The notes: generated from the sequence alone by a model not told the origin. DNA of 14,191 nt from Thermoplasmata archaeon (GCA_021806345.1 JAJZXP010000042.1:1-14191), one strand, 5' to 3'; positions 1-7,173 are shown, counted from the stretch's first letter. Translations and numbers: made by a program.

Positions 1-21
1 AACTTTTTCATATGCATCCAT
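1..21 (-). CDS. istB: IstB-like helper ATPase, first 7 codons only
   Basis: On the minus strand an ATG at 21-19 opens a frame that begins MDAYEKV and runs off the window. It lies 1 base downstream of the istA stop codon (25-23). A strong Shine-Dalgarno sequence, AGGAGGTG at 36-29, sits 7 nt before this ATG, which argues for it over the ATG at 26-24 that overlaps the istA stop. In IS21 elements the gene directly after istA encodes IstB, an AAA+ helper of transposition. The name rests on position and a short plausible N-terminus; the rest of the protein is not visible. Confidence 0.55.
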
Positions 22-22
22 A

Positions 23-1242
23 TCATGACACCTCCTCATATCTTTTCAGATCCCTTTGCTCCACCATCTGTGAATACACAATGCTGTTCTCCTCATGTAT
101 TGCCTTGAGAAGGCCCTCAAAATGCTTCTTCTTTCTTGATATTCTTCCCGTTCCCTGAAGAATTTCATGATCTGCCACAGTTTCCGAATCGATCTCTATT
201 TTCACATGGGAGAATTCTTCAACTATACTGCATTCCCTTCCCGCATATTTCCATGGGACGGAATATTTGTTTCCTCTGTAAGAAACATAACATTCCCTGG
301 ATACCTTTCTTGTCTCTTCCTTTCTCGTCATGTATGAAGGGACTGCAGATATCTGATTCAGTTTTTCAAGTCTCAATCTCTCCTTTGGTATCTCATGTGT
401 TGTTCCATGTTTCTGGGAATTGACCCTTTCCAGCCATTCATGACACTGTCTATTTATGTCATTAATATCAGAGAATGTTCTGCCGTTGAAGAAGTTGTAT
501 TTCAGGTACTTTATTGTGTTCTCAATCTTTCCCTTTGTCTGTGGCCTGTAGGGATAGCACAACCTGATGACAATGCCGTAATATTCTGCGAAGTCCATGA
601 ACTTCTCATTGAATCTTGATTCTGATGCGTTGATCTTCCTGTCTATCACGATTTGTTTCATGTTATCATAAAGTATGGTATCTGTGAATCCTCCAAAATA
701 CTCAAAGGAATTGAGATGCATCTTTTTCACATTCTCTGTTCCTATATTGGTTGTAAACTCCGCATAACTCATCCTTGAATATCCAAGTATGATGGAGAAT
801 GCATACAGCTTCCTGGACTTTCCATCCATATCTATGCGTCCAAAATCGCCAAAATCCACCTGAGACTGCTTTCCCGGTTCTGTCTCATATCTGTATACTG
901 CCAGTACCCTACGATCTTTTCTAAGATTCCTGCACAGCACCTTGGCTGTGGAATAGAACCACGATAACCCTTTTCTCTTATCTCCTCATATATCCTCACA
1001 GCAGAAAGGTTATGTGTGTCAATCCTCCCCCTTACATAATCGGTGCAAGGGGCAATGACAGACTGTTTCCCCTTTCTGCTGTACTTGTTCGGTTTATCCA
1101 TTGCAAGATGTTTTCTCACAGTCTTCCCGCTCACCCCTGTACTCCTGGATATCTCGCTGATGCTCATTCCCTGTTCCTTCAATTCCTTAAACATATGCCA
1201 ATCCTCCGCTGTCAACGCATTTACCATCTCCGGCATGAACAT
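23..1242 (-). pseudogene. istA: IstA-type transposase of IS21 family, split by a single-base frameshift
   Basis: The gene encodes the DDE integrase-like transposase of an IS21 element. The first part (1242 to about 955) has an N-terminal helix-turn-helix: SISEISRSTGVSGKTVRKHL. The second frame (about 955 to 23) carries RYETEPGKQSQVDFGDF with the first catalytic Asp, ILYDNMKQIV with the second, and QTKGKIENTI with the catalytic Glu. The first frame reaches EKGYRGS and should continue YSTAKVLCRNLR, the usual IstA wording, but that follows only in the next frame. One base is missing in the minus-strand stretch GGTTCTATTCC (about 950-960). Restored, the protein would be about 405 aa, normal for IstA. 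The start at 1242 is the first ATG after an in-frame stop; ATGs at 1236 and 1227 are alternatives. No slippery run is seen, so inactivation or a sequencing error is likelier than programmed frameshifting. Confidence 0.85.
29..36 (-). promoter_or_regulatory. Shine-Dalgarno site for istB
   Basis: AGGAGGTG on the minus strand lies inside the last codons of istA and 7 nt before the istB ATG at 21. It is a perfect match to the usual anti-Shine-Dalgarno sequence, and the spacing chooses this ATG. The layout implies that istB is translated from the istA transcript, unlike the leaderless single genes elsewhere in the window. Confidence 0.6.
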
Positions 1243-1283
1243 GCGGGGGGTGGTAAATATTCAATGACCTTTTTTGGATACTT

Positions 1284-1324
1284 TTCAATTGCCGAAAATG
1301 GGTAAAATTGAATTGCCGTTTACA
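1284..1324 (-). repeat. Terminal repeats of the IS21-like element
   Basis: Two copies of AATTGCCG (plus strand 1287-1294 and 1311-1318) sit inside a wider match TT[C/G]AATTGCCG, separated by 24 bp. Arrays of short repeats near the tips are typical of IS21-family ends, where they bind the transposase. The outermost bases on the minus strand are TGTAAAC. The assignment as transposase binding sites is inferred from the family. Confidence 0.6.
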
Positions 1325-1553
1325 ACCTTTGAGAGGAAGAACAGCAAGGGAGATTAAAAAGCTGGGAGAAGAGCAGTGGAAAAATATCCATGAATATGGA
1401 AGGAGATGGATGGTGGAGATATATTTCTCAGGTCTAAAGCGGGTAATGGGTGAGATCATAAGGGCGAAGAGAACGGATTACATGATCCAGGAAATTGGGT
1501 TGAAGGTGCTCTATTACAACATGATGAGGGAAAATACGAGGACATACGGGTAG
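1325..1553 (+). pseudogene. C-terminal remnant of IS4/IS5-type DDE transposase, cut by the IS21 element
   Basis: The frame ending at TAG (1551-1553) contains YGRRWMVEIYFSGLK, which fits the Y(2)R(3)E(6)K signature around the last catalytic Glu of IS4/IS5-type transposases. It ends with RAKRTDYMIQEIGLKVLYYN, the helical tail usual in this group. The two catalytic Asp regions are absent. The open frame extends back to a TTG at 1308, but those first residues are the translated tip of the IS21 element, so real transposase sequence starts at about 1325. The missing N-terminal half should lie on the far side of the IS21 element, outside the window. GC content is visibly higher than in the glycosyltransferase genes. 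This fragment cannot encode a working enzyme. Confidence 0.75.
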
Positions 1554-1576
1554 TTATGCAACACAGTTGGTGGTAA

Positions 1577-1681
1577 GGATTTCCAGACATTAAAGTAGTC
1601 ACCTTTCGAGCATTTGTCAAATATGGAAATATGAAAGCTTACATCCGGTCAATTGAGTTCAAAGACTTCCTTGAAGTTTAA
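1577..1681 (+). pseudogene. Possible fragment of a second DUF4143-type ATPase
   Basis: A short stop-to-stop frame encodes 34 residues, beginning GFPDIKVV, then KYGNMKAYIR, then SIEFKDFLEV and stop. DUF4143 ATPases have a GGFPE segment followed after about 20 residues by a Y-x-x-x-x-x-x-KD motif. The intact gene nearby has YGGFPEVV then LKSYLDTTVIKD. The order and spacing are similar, but identity is low and there is no start codon. It is most simply a relic of a paralogue damaged by the insertions just upstream. The match is weak and could be chance. Confidence 0.3.
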
Positions 1682-2178
1682 ATTGCGATTAAAACATTCA
1701 TGGACTATAGTGAACCGGACTCGCATTCATTCACAAATTATCTTCCTCCAATGCGTTCAGGAGGAAATTTCCTAATGCAGCAGAATCCAGAGAGAAATAT
1801 TAAATGAAAGAAATCAAGTTAATTCAAGATATGAATTGAAGAAAGGTATTCTAATTTACACCGAAGGAGGTCATTCTTCAAAAATTTCATTTTTCTAATT
1901 AAGCTATGAACTTACCTCAGATTTAGTAATACACTATCCAATTACGGTTTCAGTATACAAAAAGCATTTATGAAATAAGTCAGTCTAATAACGAAATATG
2001 AATAATGCTATCAATATTACCTATAGACTAGCATAAAACCAAAAATTTACATTTTATGAAATCCTATATCTCAGTCTTTAAAGGTATCATCTTTTGTAAT
2101 ATGCCCATAGTCTTATAATACCCACTTACTCCTTCATTTAGGTTTCCTTATTCGTCTAACTATATTCTCCTGTTGTAG

Positions 2179-2201
2179 GATAATTTAATTAAGAAATTAT
2201 C
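2179..2201. promoter_or_regulatory. Dyad upstream of the ATPase promoter, possible operator
   Basis: GATAATTT (2179-2186) and AAATTATC (2194-2201) form a perfect 8-bp inverted repeat with a 7-nt spacer. It is centred about 30 bp before the TATA box of the ATPase gene, a position where archaeal regulators often bind. TAGGATA also occurs twice, at 2176-2182 and 2208-2214, 32 bp apart (about three helical turns), flanking the dyad. A role in regulation is inferred. Confidence 0.35.
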
Positions 2202-2214
2202 TCTGTTTAGGATA

Positions 2215-2226
2215 CTTTATATAATT
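2215..2226 (+). promoter_or_regulatory. TATA box of the ATPase gene
   Basis: CTTTATATAATT is centred about 24 nt before the ATG at 2244, so transcription should begin at or very near the start codon. No Shine-Dalgarno sequence precedes the ATG, consistent with a leaderless transcript. Confidence 0.65.
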
Positions 2227-2243
2227 CTTGAGAATAGGTTAAT

Positions 2244-3572
2244 ATGGTTACCAAGAATGCTCTACGGACGATAATATCTCAGTGGATCCAGATAGAATTA
2301 CCATTTACGATACCAAGAAAAGTTAAAATTCCAACTGATCTGCCAGTTATAATTTCTATTCTCGGTCCAAGAAGAGCTGGCAAAACTTTTCTAATGTATG
2401 ATACGATAAAGGAAATTCTAAAGGTGGCCCCTAAGGAAAATGTTCTGTATGTCAATTTTGAAAATGAAAGTTTACTTGGTTTGGAGGTAATTCAACTTAA
2501 CGATTTATTAACTATTTTTAGGGAATTATCCCATCCTAGGAGCAACTACCCAGTTTACCTATTCCTAGATGAAATACAGGTCGTCGAAAACTGGAGTAAA
2601 TGGGTAAATCGACTTTATGAGAATAAAGGATTTAGATTATTTATCTCCGGTTCTTCTTCAAAACTTCTTTCCAGTGAATTATCGACTGAGTTGAGAGGCC
2701 GCTCTATAGATTTCGTCATCCTTCCTCTAAGTTTCAGAGAATTTCTTTCAGTTAAGAACGTAGAAGTGCCAAATAATCAGTCTATACTATTCAGTGAGAA
2801 AAGAGGCGAGTACCTTTCGTTTCTTACAGAATATGTCAAATATGGTGGATTTCCAGAGGTTGTTCTGATGAATGCATTCAAAGGAAGCGTCCTTAAGTCA
2901 TACCTCGACACTACCGTAATAAAAGATGTTGGGGAACGTTTTAAGATTGAACCTTCTGTTCTCAAGGTTTTCGTATATTACTGCCTTAAATCATACACCA
3001 AGCAAATTTCAGGTATGAAGGTATACAATTACCTTAAGACTCTCCATTACTCAGTTTCTCACGACCTGCCTCTTAAGTTGGTTGAAGCATTTACCGAGGT
3101 GTTTTTCTTGCATACAACCGAAATCTATTCCAGTTCGTTCAAAAATGCAGCTCAATACCCAAAAAAATTATACCTGGTTGATACAGGTGCAGTAAATGAG
3201 ATCACTCAGCAGGTTGAAATAGGGAAATGCATGGAAAATGTAACGTTCCAGCACCTTTTTGGATTAGTACACGAAGAAGGCATAATCGTAAATTATTGGA
3301 AGGAATATGGTAAGGCAGAAGGCTTGGAAGTTGATTTTGTAATTTCCGACACTAACGGTGTGAGGGAGTTAATTAACGTTACGTATGCCTCCTCATTGGA
3401 GGAAATTAATGCTAGGGAAATAAAAAGCCTGAAGAAAGCATCCAGGGAACTGAAGTGCAACAACCTAACAATCCTGACGTGGGATTACTTCGAAACTGGT
3501 GAAATAAAATATATTCCTCTATGGTACTGGCTGCTTAACAATCAAACCTTCAAAAACATACAAATCAATTAG
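2244..3572 (+). CDS. AAA_14/DUF4143-type ATPase
   Basis: This 442-aa protein belongs to a P-loop ATPase family common in archaea. The AAA domain has Walker A GPRRAGKT (residues 41-48), Walker B VYLFLDEIQ (D109, E110), an ENWSKWVNRLYE helix, and FISGSSSKLLSSE followed by RGRS with a likely arginine finger. LPLSFREFL (about 160-168) and YVKYGGFPEVV lead into the DUF4143 half. That half has LYLVDTG, ENVTFQHLFG and LEVDFVIS...ELINVTY, which resembles a degenerate PD-(D/E)XK nuclease fold; the expected lysine after the last acidic strand is Thr here. The family's cellular role is poorly known, with links to DNA-associated and stress functions suggested for some members. The gene stands alone with its own promoter and a nearby dyad. 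The start follows the TATA box by 24 nt. Length is typical, so it looks intact. Confidence 0.9.
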   Translation: MVTKNALRTIISQWIQIELPFTIPRKVKIPTDLPVIISILGPRRAGKTFLMYDTIKEILKVAPKENVLYVNFENESLLGLEVIQLNDLLTIFRELSHPRSNYPVYLFLDEIQVVENWSKWVNRLYENKGFRLFISGSSSKLLSSELSTELRGRSIDFVILPLSFREFLSVKNVEVPNNQSILFSEKRGEYLSFLTEYVKYGGFPEVVLMNAFKGSVLKSYLDTTVIKDVGERFKIEPSVLKVFVYYCLKSYTKQISGMKVYNYLKTLHYSVSHDLPLKLVEAFTEVFFLHTTEIYSSSFKNAAQYPKKLYLVDTGAVNEITQQVEIGKCMENVTFQHLFGLVHEEGIIVNYWKEYGKAEGLEVDFVISDTNGVRELINVTYASSLEEINAREIKSLKKASRELKCNNLTILTWDYFETGEIKYIPLWYWLLNNQTFKNIQIN

Positions 3573-3827
3573 CATTACCACCTAGAAGAAAAGTTAATCA
3601 AGAAATTTGGCAGAAATTCATTACAGCAATAGTTCAATGCATAATATGACCTGTCAGTCAAAACAAGTGCCTTAAATCTTTTTTAAATTGCAGATAAATA
3701 AAAATAATCTATCCTCCAAATGTAAAATCGACAAAAACATGTTAAATAATGCCGTATAATAATAGTTATACGGGATTAATGAATGAATTTAGGAAGATGA
3801 CTAATGTAAATATTTAGAGGATTTCCA
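3573..3827. other. Spacer after the ATPase gene
   Basis: No gene is seen. A run of six T (3679-3684), about 107 nt after the ATPase stop, could terminate its transcript. A perfect 8-bp inverted repeat is annotated separately at 3752-3773. Confidence 0.5.
3752..3773. repeat. Inverted repeat CCGTATAA / TTATACGG
   Basis: Perfect 8-bp arms at 3752-3759 and 3766-3773 enclose a 6-nt loop. The feature lies between the ATPase gene and the decayed IS66-like element. It could be an RNA hairpin, a protein-binding dyad or part of an old insertion end. No T-run follows it, so it is not an obvious terminator. Confidence 0.4.
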
Positions 3828-3838
3828 AAAACCCCCCT
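3828..3838. repeat. AAAACCCCCCT motif, copy 1
   Basis: This 11-mer sits 24 nt before the first ATG of the decayed IS66-like transposase. An identical 11-mer at 13849-13859 precedes the other plus-strand transposase start in the window. It stands out against the A/T-rich background and may mark an insertion-element tip, though the sequences beyond the 11-mer differ. Confidence 0.3.
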
Positions 3839-3861
3839 CATAAATACCGTAACATTTATCC

Positions 3862-4600
3862 ATGAAACACGTAAATTGCAGTATGGGTGACCTTTTTCAT
3901 CATGCACTGAAGGAAAAATACAACACCATAGGTATTAAGGAACCGTTACTTTTCCTCAAGAGTGCTATTTGTCAGGATTCATTTGCACCATTATTGAACG
4001 ATCTGTATCATAATGATACGGATCATGACGGGACAACATGGAGAATCAATGGAAGGAATACATATCTCTGGCTCTTTGCCTCCAAGGCTAAATCCCTGTA
4101 TGTCATTAGATCGCGTTCCCATGGGTCTTTCTCAAGATATTTGGAAAGCATTCCGGTGTTGACATGCTTGTCAGCTTCTCAACATATATCACACTGGCAA
4201 AGATTACAGGGAACCCTCAGGCATGGTGCAATATCTACATAATAAATGATGCAAAGGAGTTACTGTCGTACAACGAATCAGATGGAAATTATATTCTTTT
4301 TACACTGAAGAGGGCATGTAAGATAGTGGACTAGTTTTTGTAAAAGCATCCTGAAGCAATAACAGAATCTGACATGCGGGAAGTGTATGAAGTGTTCTTG
4401 GATCTCGACGAACTATATGAATTAAAGAAGTGTGCATGCTTTGTACGGACCCAGTTGAGAAGGAAGAGAGTTGACACATTCAGATACATCCTGAGCAGAA
4501 TGATTGAAAAGACAAACAACAGAGAAGAAGGGACTATAAGTGTAAATATCGGTTCATACTTCCCCATTTTCACCGGAATAGAAATATCCAAAATCACCAG
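3862..4600 (+). pseudogene. Decayed IS66-like transposase
   Basis: Three frame-shifted pieces carry IS66-type signatures in the correct order. The first frame (3862-4242) has DGTTWRINGRNTYLWLF followed by SLYVIRSRSHGS, like the first catalytic Asp and SRG segment of IS66 transposases. In the next frame (about 4150-4335) comes MLVSFSTYITLA, where the usual second Asp before the aromatic residue is missing, then QAWCNIYIINDAKELLSYN. After a stop at 4333-4335 a third frame from 4344 has LRRKRVDTFRYILSR and IEKTNNREEG, resembling the TNNxxE region with the catalytic Glu. The normal N-terminal zinc-finger and helical portion is absent, as are the residues that usually follow TNNxxE. At least two frameshifts, one in-frame stop and a lost active-site residue make it non-functional. 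The family call rests on motif order only. Confidence 0.6.
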
Positions 4601-4845
4601 TTTAAAATTTCACCATCACTCAAGATAACTGGCCGGAAAATTCTAAACTGACATTTACACTTTCTGATCTCAGTGAGGAAACAGAGAAAATATACAGTCT
4701 CCACAAGCAGTCCGAATACGTTGAATATGCATTCAACGTATACAAATTCGAGAGACAGCAAATCATGAGCAAGATAACAAGAAAAGCCAATGGAATCGCA
4801 TCGGATTTAAAAATGAGCCTTGACCTATTACGTAAAATTCTGTGA
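4540..4845 (+). pseudogene. Unrecognised coding remnant joined to the IS66-like wreck
   Basis: Downstream of the TNNREEG motif the reading no longer looks like IS66. It continues SVNIGSYFPIFTGIEISKIT, and after a one-base shift near 4608-4611 goes on with TQDNWPENSKLTF, LSEETEKIYSLHKQSEYVE, YAFNVYKFERQQ and ends LDLLRKIL at TGA (4843-4845). The piece IYSLHKQSEYVEYAFNVYK faintly recalls the last catalytic region of IS1634/IS4-type transposases (IYxxYKxRxxVExxFxxxK), so this may be the tail of a second insertion element. Its end overlaps the 3' end of the convergent glycosyltransferase gene by 18 bp. Function is not assigned. Confidence 0.35.
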
Positions 4846-5979
4846 GTTGAGGTTTAAAATATCATTTATAAGAATAGAGAATTTTTTTCCTTGATTATTC
4901 CAAGAATGCTCTTTACTCAATTTCAAATTGTTGCTGGAAATGGCTTTCCAAATATCCACATCATTTAAGAGTATTTTGACACAATGAGTGATTTCATTAA
5001 CATCGAAAGGATTTATCATAAAGCCATTATCTCTGTTTTTCACATATGTAGGTAGACCCAAACTCTCATTATAAATCAGAGGAATTCCGTAAGAAATAGC
5101 TTCTAGAGATCCCATTCCTGGCCCATTTTCGTTAAATCCAAAACGGATAAACACTTTAGCATGTTTATAATAATTAACTAATTCATATTCGCTTATTGGA
5201 CCAGTCACTTTAATTTTTTCAGTGAGTTTCATCGTTTTTATCTTTTCTATAAATTCATTCATATAATTTTTATCTGTCCAATTTCCAGCCAATATAATGA
5301 AACCATCACTCACGTTTTTTGCAATATCAATGAATATTTCTGGCTTTCTTCCCTTATCCCACATAGTAACAGAAAGAATTATGTTTTCTCTATTTTCAAA
5401 AATAGGGATACCTTCAACAATTTCAAAACCTGGTTCACATAAAAAGACCTTAGAAGATCCACTCTTTTCAATCAATTTTTTATTTATAATAGAATTAGTG
5501 AATAATGCTATTGCTCCAACTTGAGCAAACTTTTCAATAAATCTCATTATTGGGCTTTGGAATTTAAAGAAACTTTCGTGTATGAATACCGCATACTTAT
5601 CTCCGTGAATAATTCTTCCTAAGGGCCAAGCAAGAGCAGAAAGTTGATCATAGTAAACAATAAGATCATATCGTTCTCTTTTGAACTCGAATTTTGCAAT
5701 TAGATCAAGGTCAATTGTCGCGTCAGGTCCTCTTTCACTACCATAGTGAGAGGTAATAAGCCAAAAAACTCGAAATAAAAGTCGTTTGTAAGAATCCTTT
5801 GAAAATGTTATATCAAATTTATACAAATTCTTGTATGGAACGCTTCTACCACTATCCCTTATGAATATCAGGTCAACTAGGAATCCATTTTTTGCCAACT
5901 CTTGGGCTTGATGAAAAACGAATCTTTGTATTCCACCCGGCCACAGCACCCTTACAACAATGCCAATTCTCTTAGACAT
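4828..5979 (-). CDS. GT4-type glycosyltransferase with atypical EX7E region
   Basis: This 383-aa protein has the two-domain GT-B layout. The N-terminal half opens with IGIVVRVLWPGGIQRFVFHQAQELAKNG, split here as IGIVVRVLWPGGIQRF (5-20) and the following helix, the acceptor-side glycine loop of GT4 enzymes. The C-terminal half has WDKGRKPEIFIDIAK (207-221), the GFIILAGNW strand, a KVTGPISEYELVNYY segment and ENGPGMGSLEAISYGIP (284-300), which place it in Glycos_transf_1. The two glutamates E284 and E293 are eight residues apart instead of seven, with Asn at the usual position. It would transfer a sugar from an activated donor to a growing glycan at the cytoplasmic membrane face; donor and acceptor are unknown. 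The start has AGGGG 6-10 nt upstream and lies 19 nt after the stop of the preceding GT4 gene, so the two are probably co-transcribed. Confidence 0.85.
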   Translation of the reverse strand: MSKRIGIVVRVLWPGGIQRFVFHQAQELAKNGFLVDLIFIRDSGRSVPYKNLYKFDITFSKDSYKRLLFRVFWLITSHYGSERGPDATIDLDLIAKFEFKRERYDLIVYYDQLSALAWPLGRIIHGDKYAVFIHESFFKFQSPIMRFIEKFAQVGAIALFTNSIINKKLIEKSGSSKVFLCEPGFEIVEGIPIFENRENIILSVTMWDKGRKPEIFIDIAKNVSDGFIILAGNWTDKNYMNEFIEKIKTMKLTEKIKVTGPISEYELVNYYKHAKVFIRFGFNENGPGMGSLEAISYGIPLIYNESLGLPTYVKNRDNGFMINPFDVNEITHCVKILLNDVDIWKAISSNNLKLSKEHSWNNQGKKFSILINDILNLNSQNFT

Positions 5980-5998
5980 ATTTTTCCCCTTTTACATA

Positions 5999-7123
5999 TT
6001 AATTAACATTTTTGGATTTATTGTACAATTTCTCAAATAGATCAACATTCAATTTAGCCACACTATCTTGTCGAAATTGTTGTGAATAAATACTTGCCCT
6101 TTTACTATAATCTTCATAATTTTCAAAAATTTTTTTAAAACTAATTTCAAAGTCTTCACAAGTTTTGTATAATTCCCCACCTCCAGAATTAAGAACATGT
6201 GATACCTGAGCACAAGAGTATTCATTTCCAACAAGTTCCCTTGCATCATATACCAATGCTGGAAGTCCAGACGCAAAGACCTCTACCAGCGGTCTAAAAA
6301 ACCCTTCATATGTTGTCGCAGTCACAAAACAGTCAGAATTGTCAATAAGATCAATCAAAACCTTGGTATTCACAGAGCTATATACTTGGACATACTTAGA
6401 ATTTTCATCATTAAGGAAACGGTCTTTGAACTCATTCAAATGATCAGACAAAAGTCCTACGATAACTAGGTTAACTAATACTCCTTTTTCTCGTAGGTAT
6501 TGGACACATTCGATAATATTTTCCTGTCTCTTTCTACCATTTAAACCGTCCCAGTCTCCGATGCTAATAAGTTTAATTGGGTCTTCTATTTTTATATTTC
6601 TTTTTCTAGGAGACTCAAAAAATTGCTCTTCAATTATATCTGGAATATAGGAAACACTAATTCCATATCTTGTTTCATAGTAATTTTTTAACAAAATTGA
6701 TACAGTCACAACTGATTCTGGTTTATTTATTAAATAAGATGCTAGAAGATTTGAGAATAAGACTTTCATCTTTAGCTTCACTTCTTTGAACAAAGATATG
6801 CTATCTGGCTGATGTAGAGCCAGGATAGTTGGTTTTCCACTCTTTAAAGCAGGTATAAGGAAAGGCCAGTTACCTTTCACATAAACGACATCAAACTTTC
6901 TTAGTTCTTTTTTAATTTTTCCAGTGAAAAGAAAGAAAGAGTAATATCTTGGAATAGTTATTATTTTGAAATTTGCAGTTTCATCATTATGCATTTCCCT
7001 CAAGGTAAATATCGTGAAGCTGAAATTTTCCTTAATTTTTGTTACGCTATTAATCATTGAAATAATATCTCTTGTTTGCCCTACATACGGAAGGAATTCT
7101 GTTATAAATATAGCAACTTTCAC
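5999..7123 (-). CDS. GT4-type glycosyltransferase, GTG start
   Basis: The 374-aa protein is a GT-B fold family 4 glycosyltransferase. It begins MKVAIFITEFLPYVGQTRDI, a typical first strand and loop. The C-terminal domain has KLISIGDWDGLNGRKRQENI (184-203), LVNLVIVGLL, and the donor-site motif TYEGFFRPLVEVFASGLPAL with E273 and E281 spaced as EX7E. HQP at 104-106 corresponds to the loop after the third strand. It probably adds a hexose or similar residue in surface glycan assembly. The start is GTG (7123-7121), directly after a T/A-rich stretch and about 28 nt from a TATA box shared with the divergent gene, so the mRNA should be leaderless. It is the first gene of a two-gene minus-strand operon with the downstream GT4 gene, 19 nt apart. 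Confidence 0.88.
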   Translation of the reverse strand: MKVAIFITEFLPYVGQTRDIISMINSVTKIKENFSFTIFTLREMHNDETANFKIITIPRYYSFFLFTGKIKKELRKFDVVYVKGNWPFLIPALKSGKPTILALHQPDSISLFKEVKLKMKVLFSNLLASYLINKPESVVTVSILLKNYYETRYGISVSYIPDIIEEQFFESPRKRNIKIEDPIKLISIGDWDGLNGRKRQENIIECVQYLREKGVLVNLVIVGLLSDHLNEFKDRFLNDENSKYVQVYSSVNTKVLIDLIDNSDCFVTATTYEGFFRPLVEVFASGLPALVYDARELVGNEYSCAQVSHVLNSGGGELYKTCEDFEISFKKIFENYEDYSKRASIYSQQFRQDSVAKLNVDLFEKLYNKSKNVN

Positions 7124-7143
7124 TATAAAGTCTGATAGAATTG

Positions 7144-7156
7144 ATTAATATATATC
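7144..7156. promoter_or_regulatory. Shared divergent TATA region for two GT4 genes
   Basis: The plus strand reads ATTAATATATATC. Centred near 7150, it lies 24 nt before the plus-strand ATG at 7174 and about 27-28 nt before the minus-strand GTG at 7123. The A/T core is nearly symmetrical, so one element could serve both leaderless transcripts. Only 50 bp separate the two start codons, so there is little room for two independent promoters. Confidence 0.6.
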
Positions 7157-7173
7157 TTTGCAATCATTCATTT

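Larger units (their letters stand above)
1..1324 (-). mobile_element. IS21-family insertion sequence, left (istA-side) end, continues beyond window
   Basis: The istA reading frames, the start of istB and the terminal repeats together define the istA-side part of an IS21-family element. IS21 elements usually begin with TGT and carry repeated motifs inside each end. On the minus strand the sequence from 1324 inward reads TGTAAACGGCAATTCAA, and the core CGGCAATT occurs at 1311-1318 and again at 1287-1294, 24 bp apart. Directly outside 1324 the DNA becomes the coding sequence of an unrelated DDE transposase, which supports 1324/1325 as the insertion boundary. The other end lies outside the window, so the full length and target duplication cannot be seen. 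Confidence 0.75.
1682..2243. other. Gene-free A/T-rich spacer before the ATPase gene
   Basis: No supported gene lies in this 560-bp stretch; all frames are broken often. It holds an inverted repeat TTCCTCC/GGAGGAA (1743-1749 and 1760-1766, 10-nt loop) overlapping a 12-bp palindrome AGGAAATTTCCT (1762-1773). The dyad, TAGGATA repeats and promoter of the ATPase gene lie near its right end. Confidence 0.6.

Noticed and set aside
1308..1324. TTG at 1308 as a true transposase start
   Set aside because: These bases belong to the tip of the IS21-like element; the transposase remnant has no start of its own.
1743..1773. Overlapping inverted repeat and palindrome as a terminator or small RNA
   Set aside because: No T-run or promoter is linked to it, and no transcript enters this region with confidence; left as a sequence curiosity in the spacer note.
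7141..7173. TTG at 7141 as start of the plus-strand GT4 gene
   Set aside because: It lies upstream of the TATA box that places the transcript start at the ATG at 7174, and the added residues are not part of the GT-B fold.
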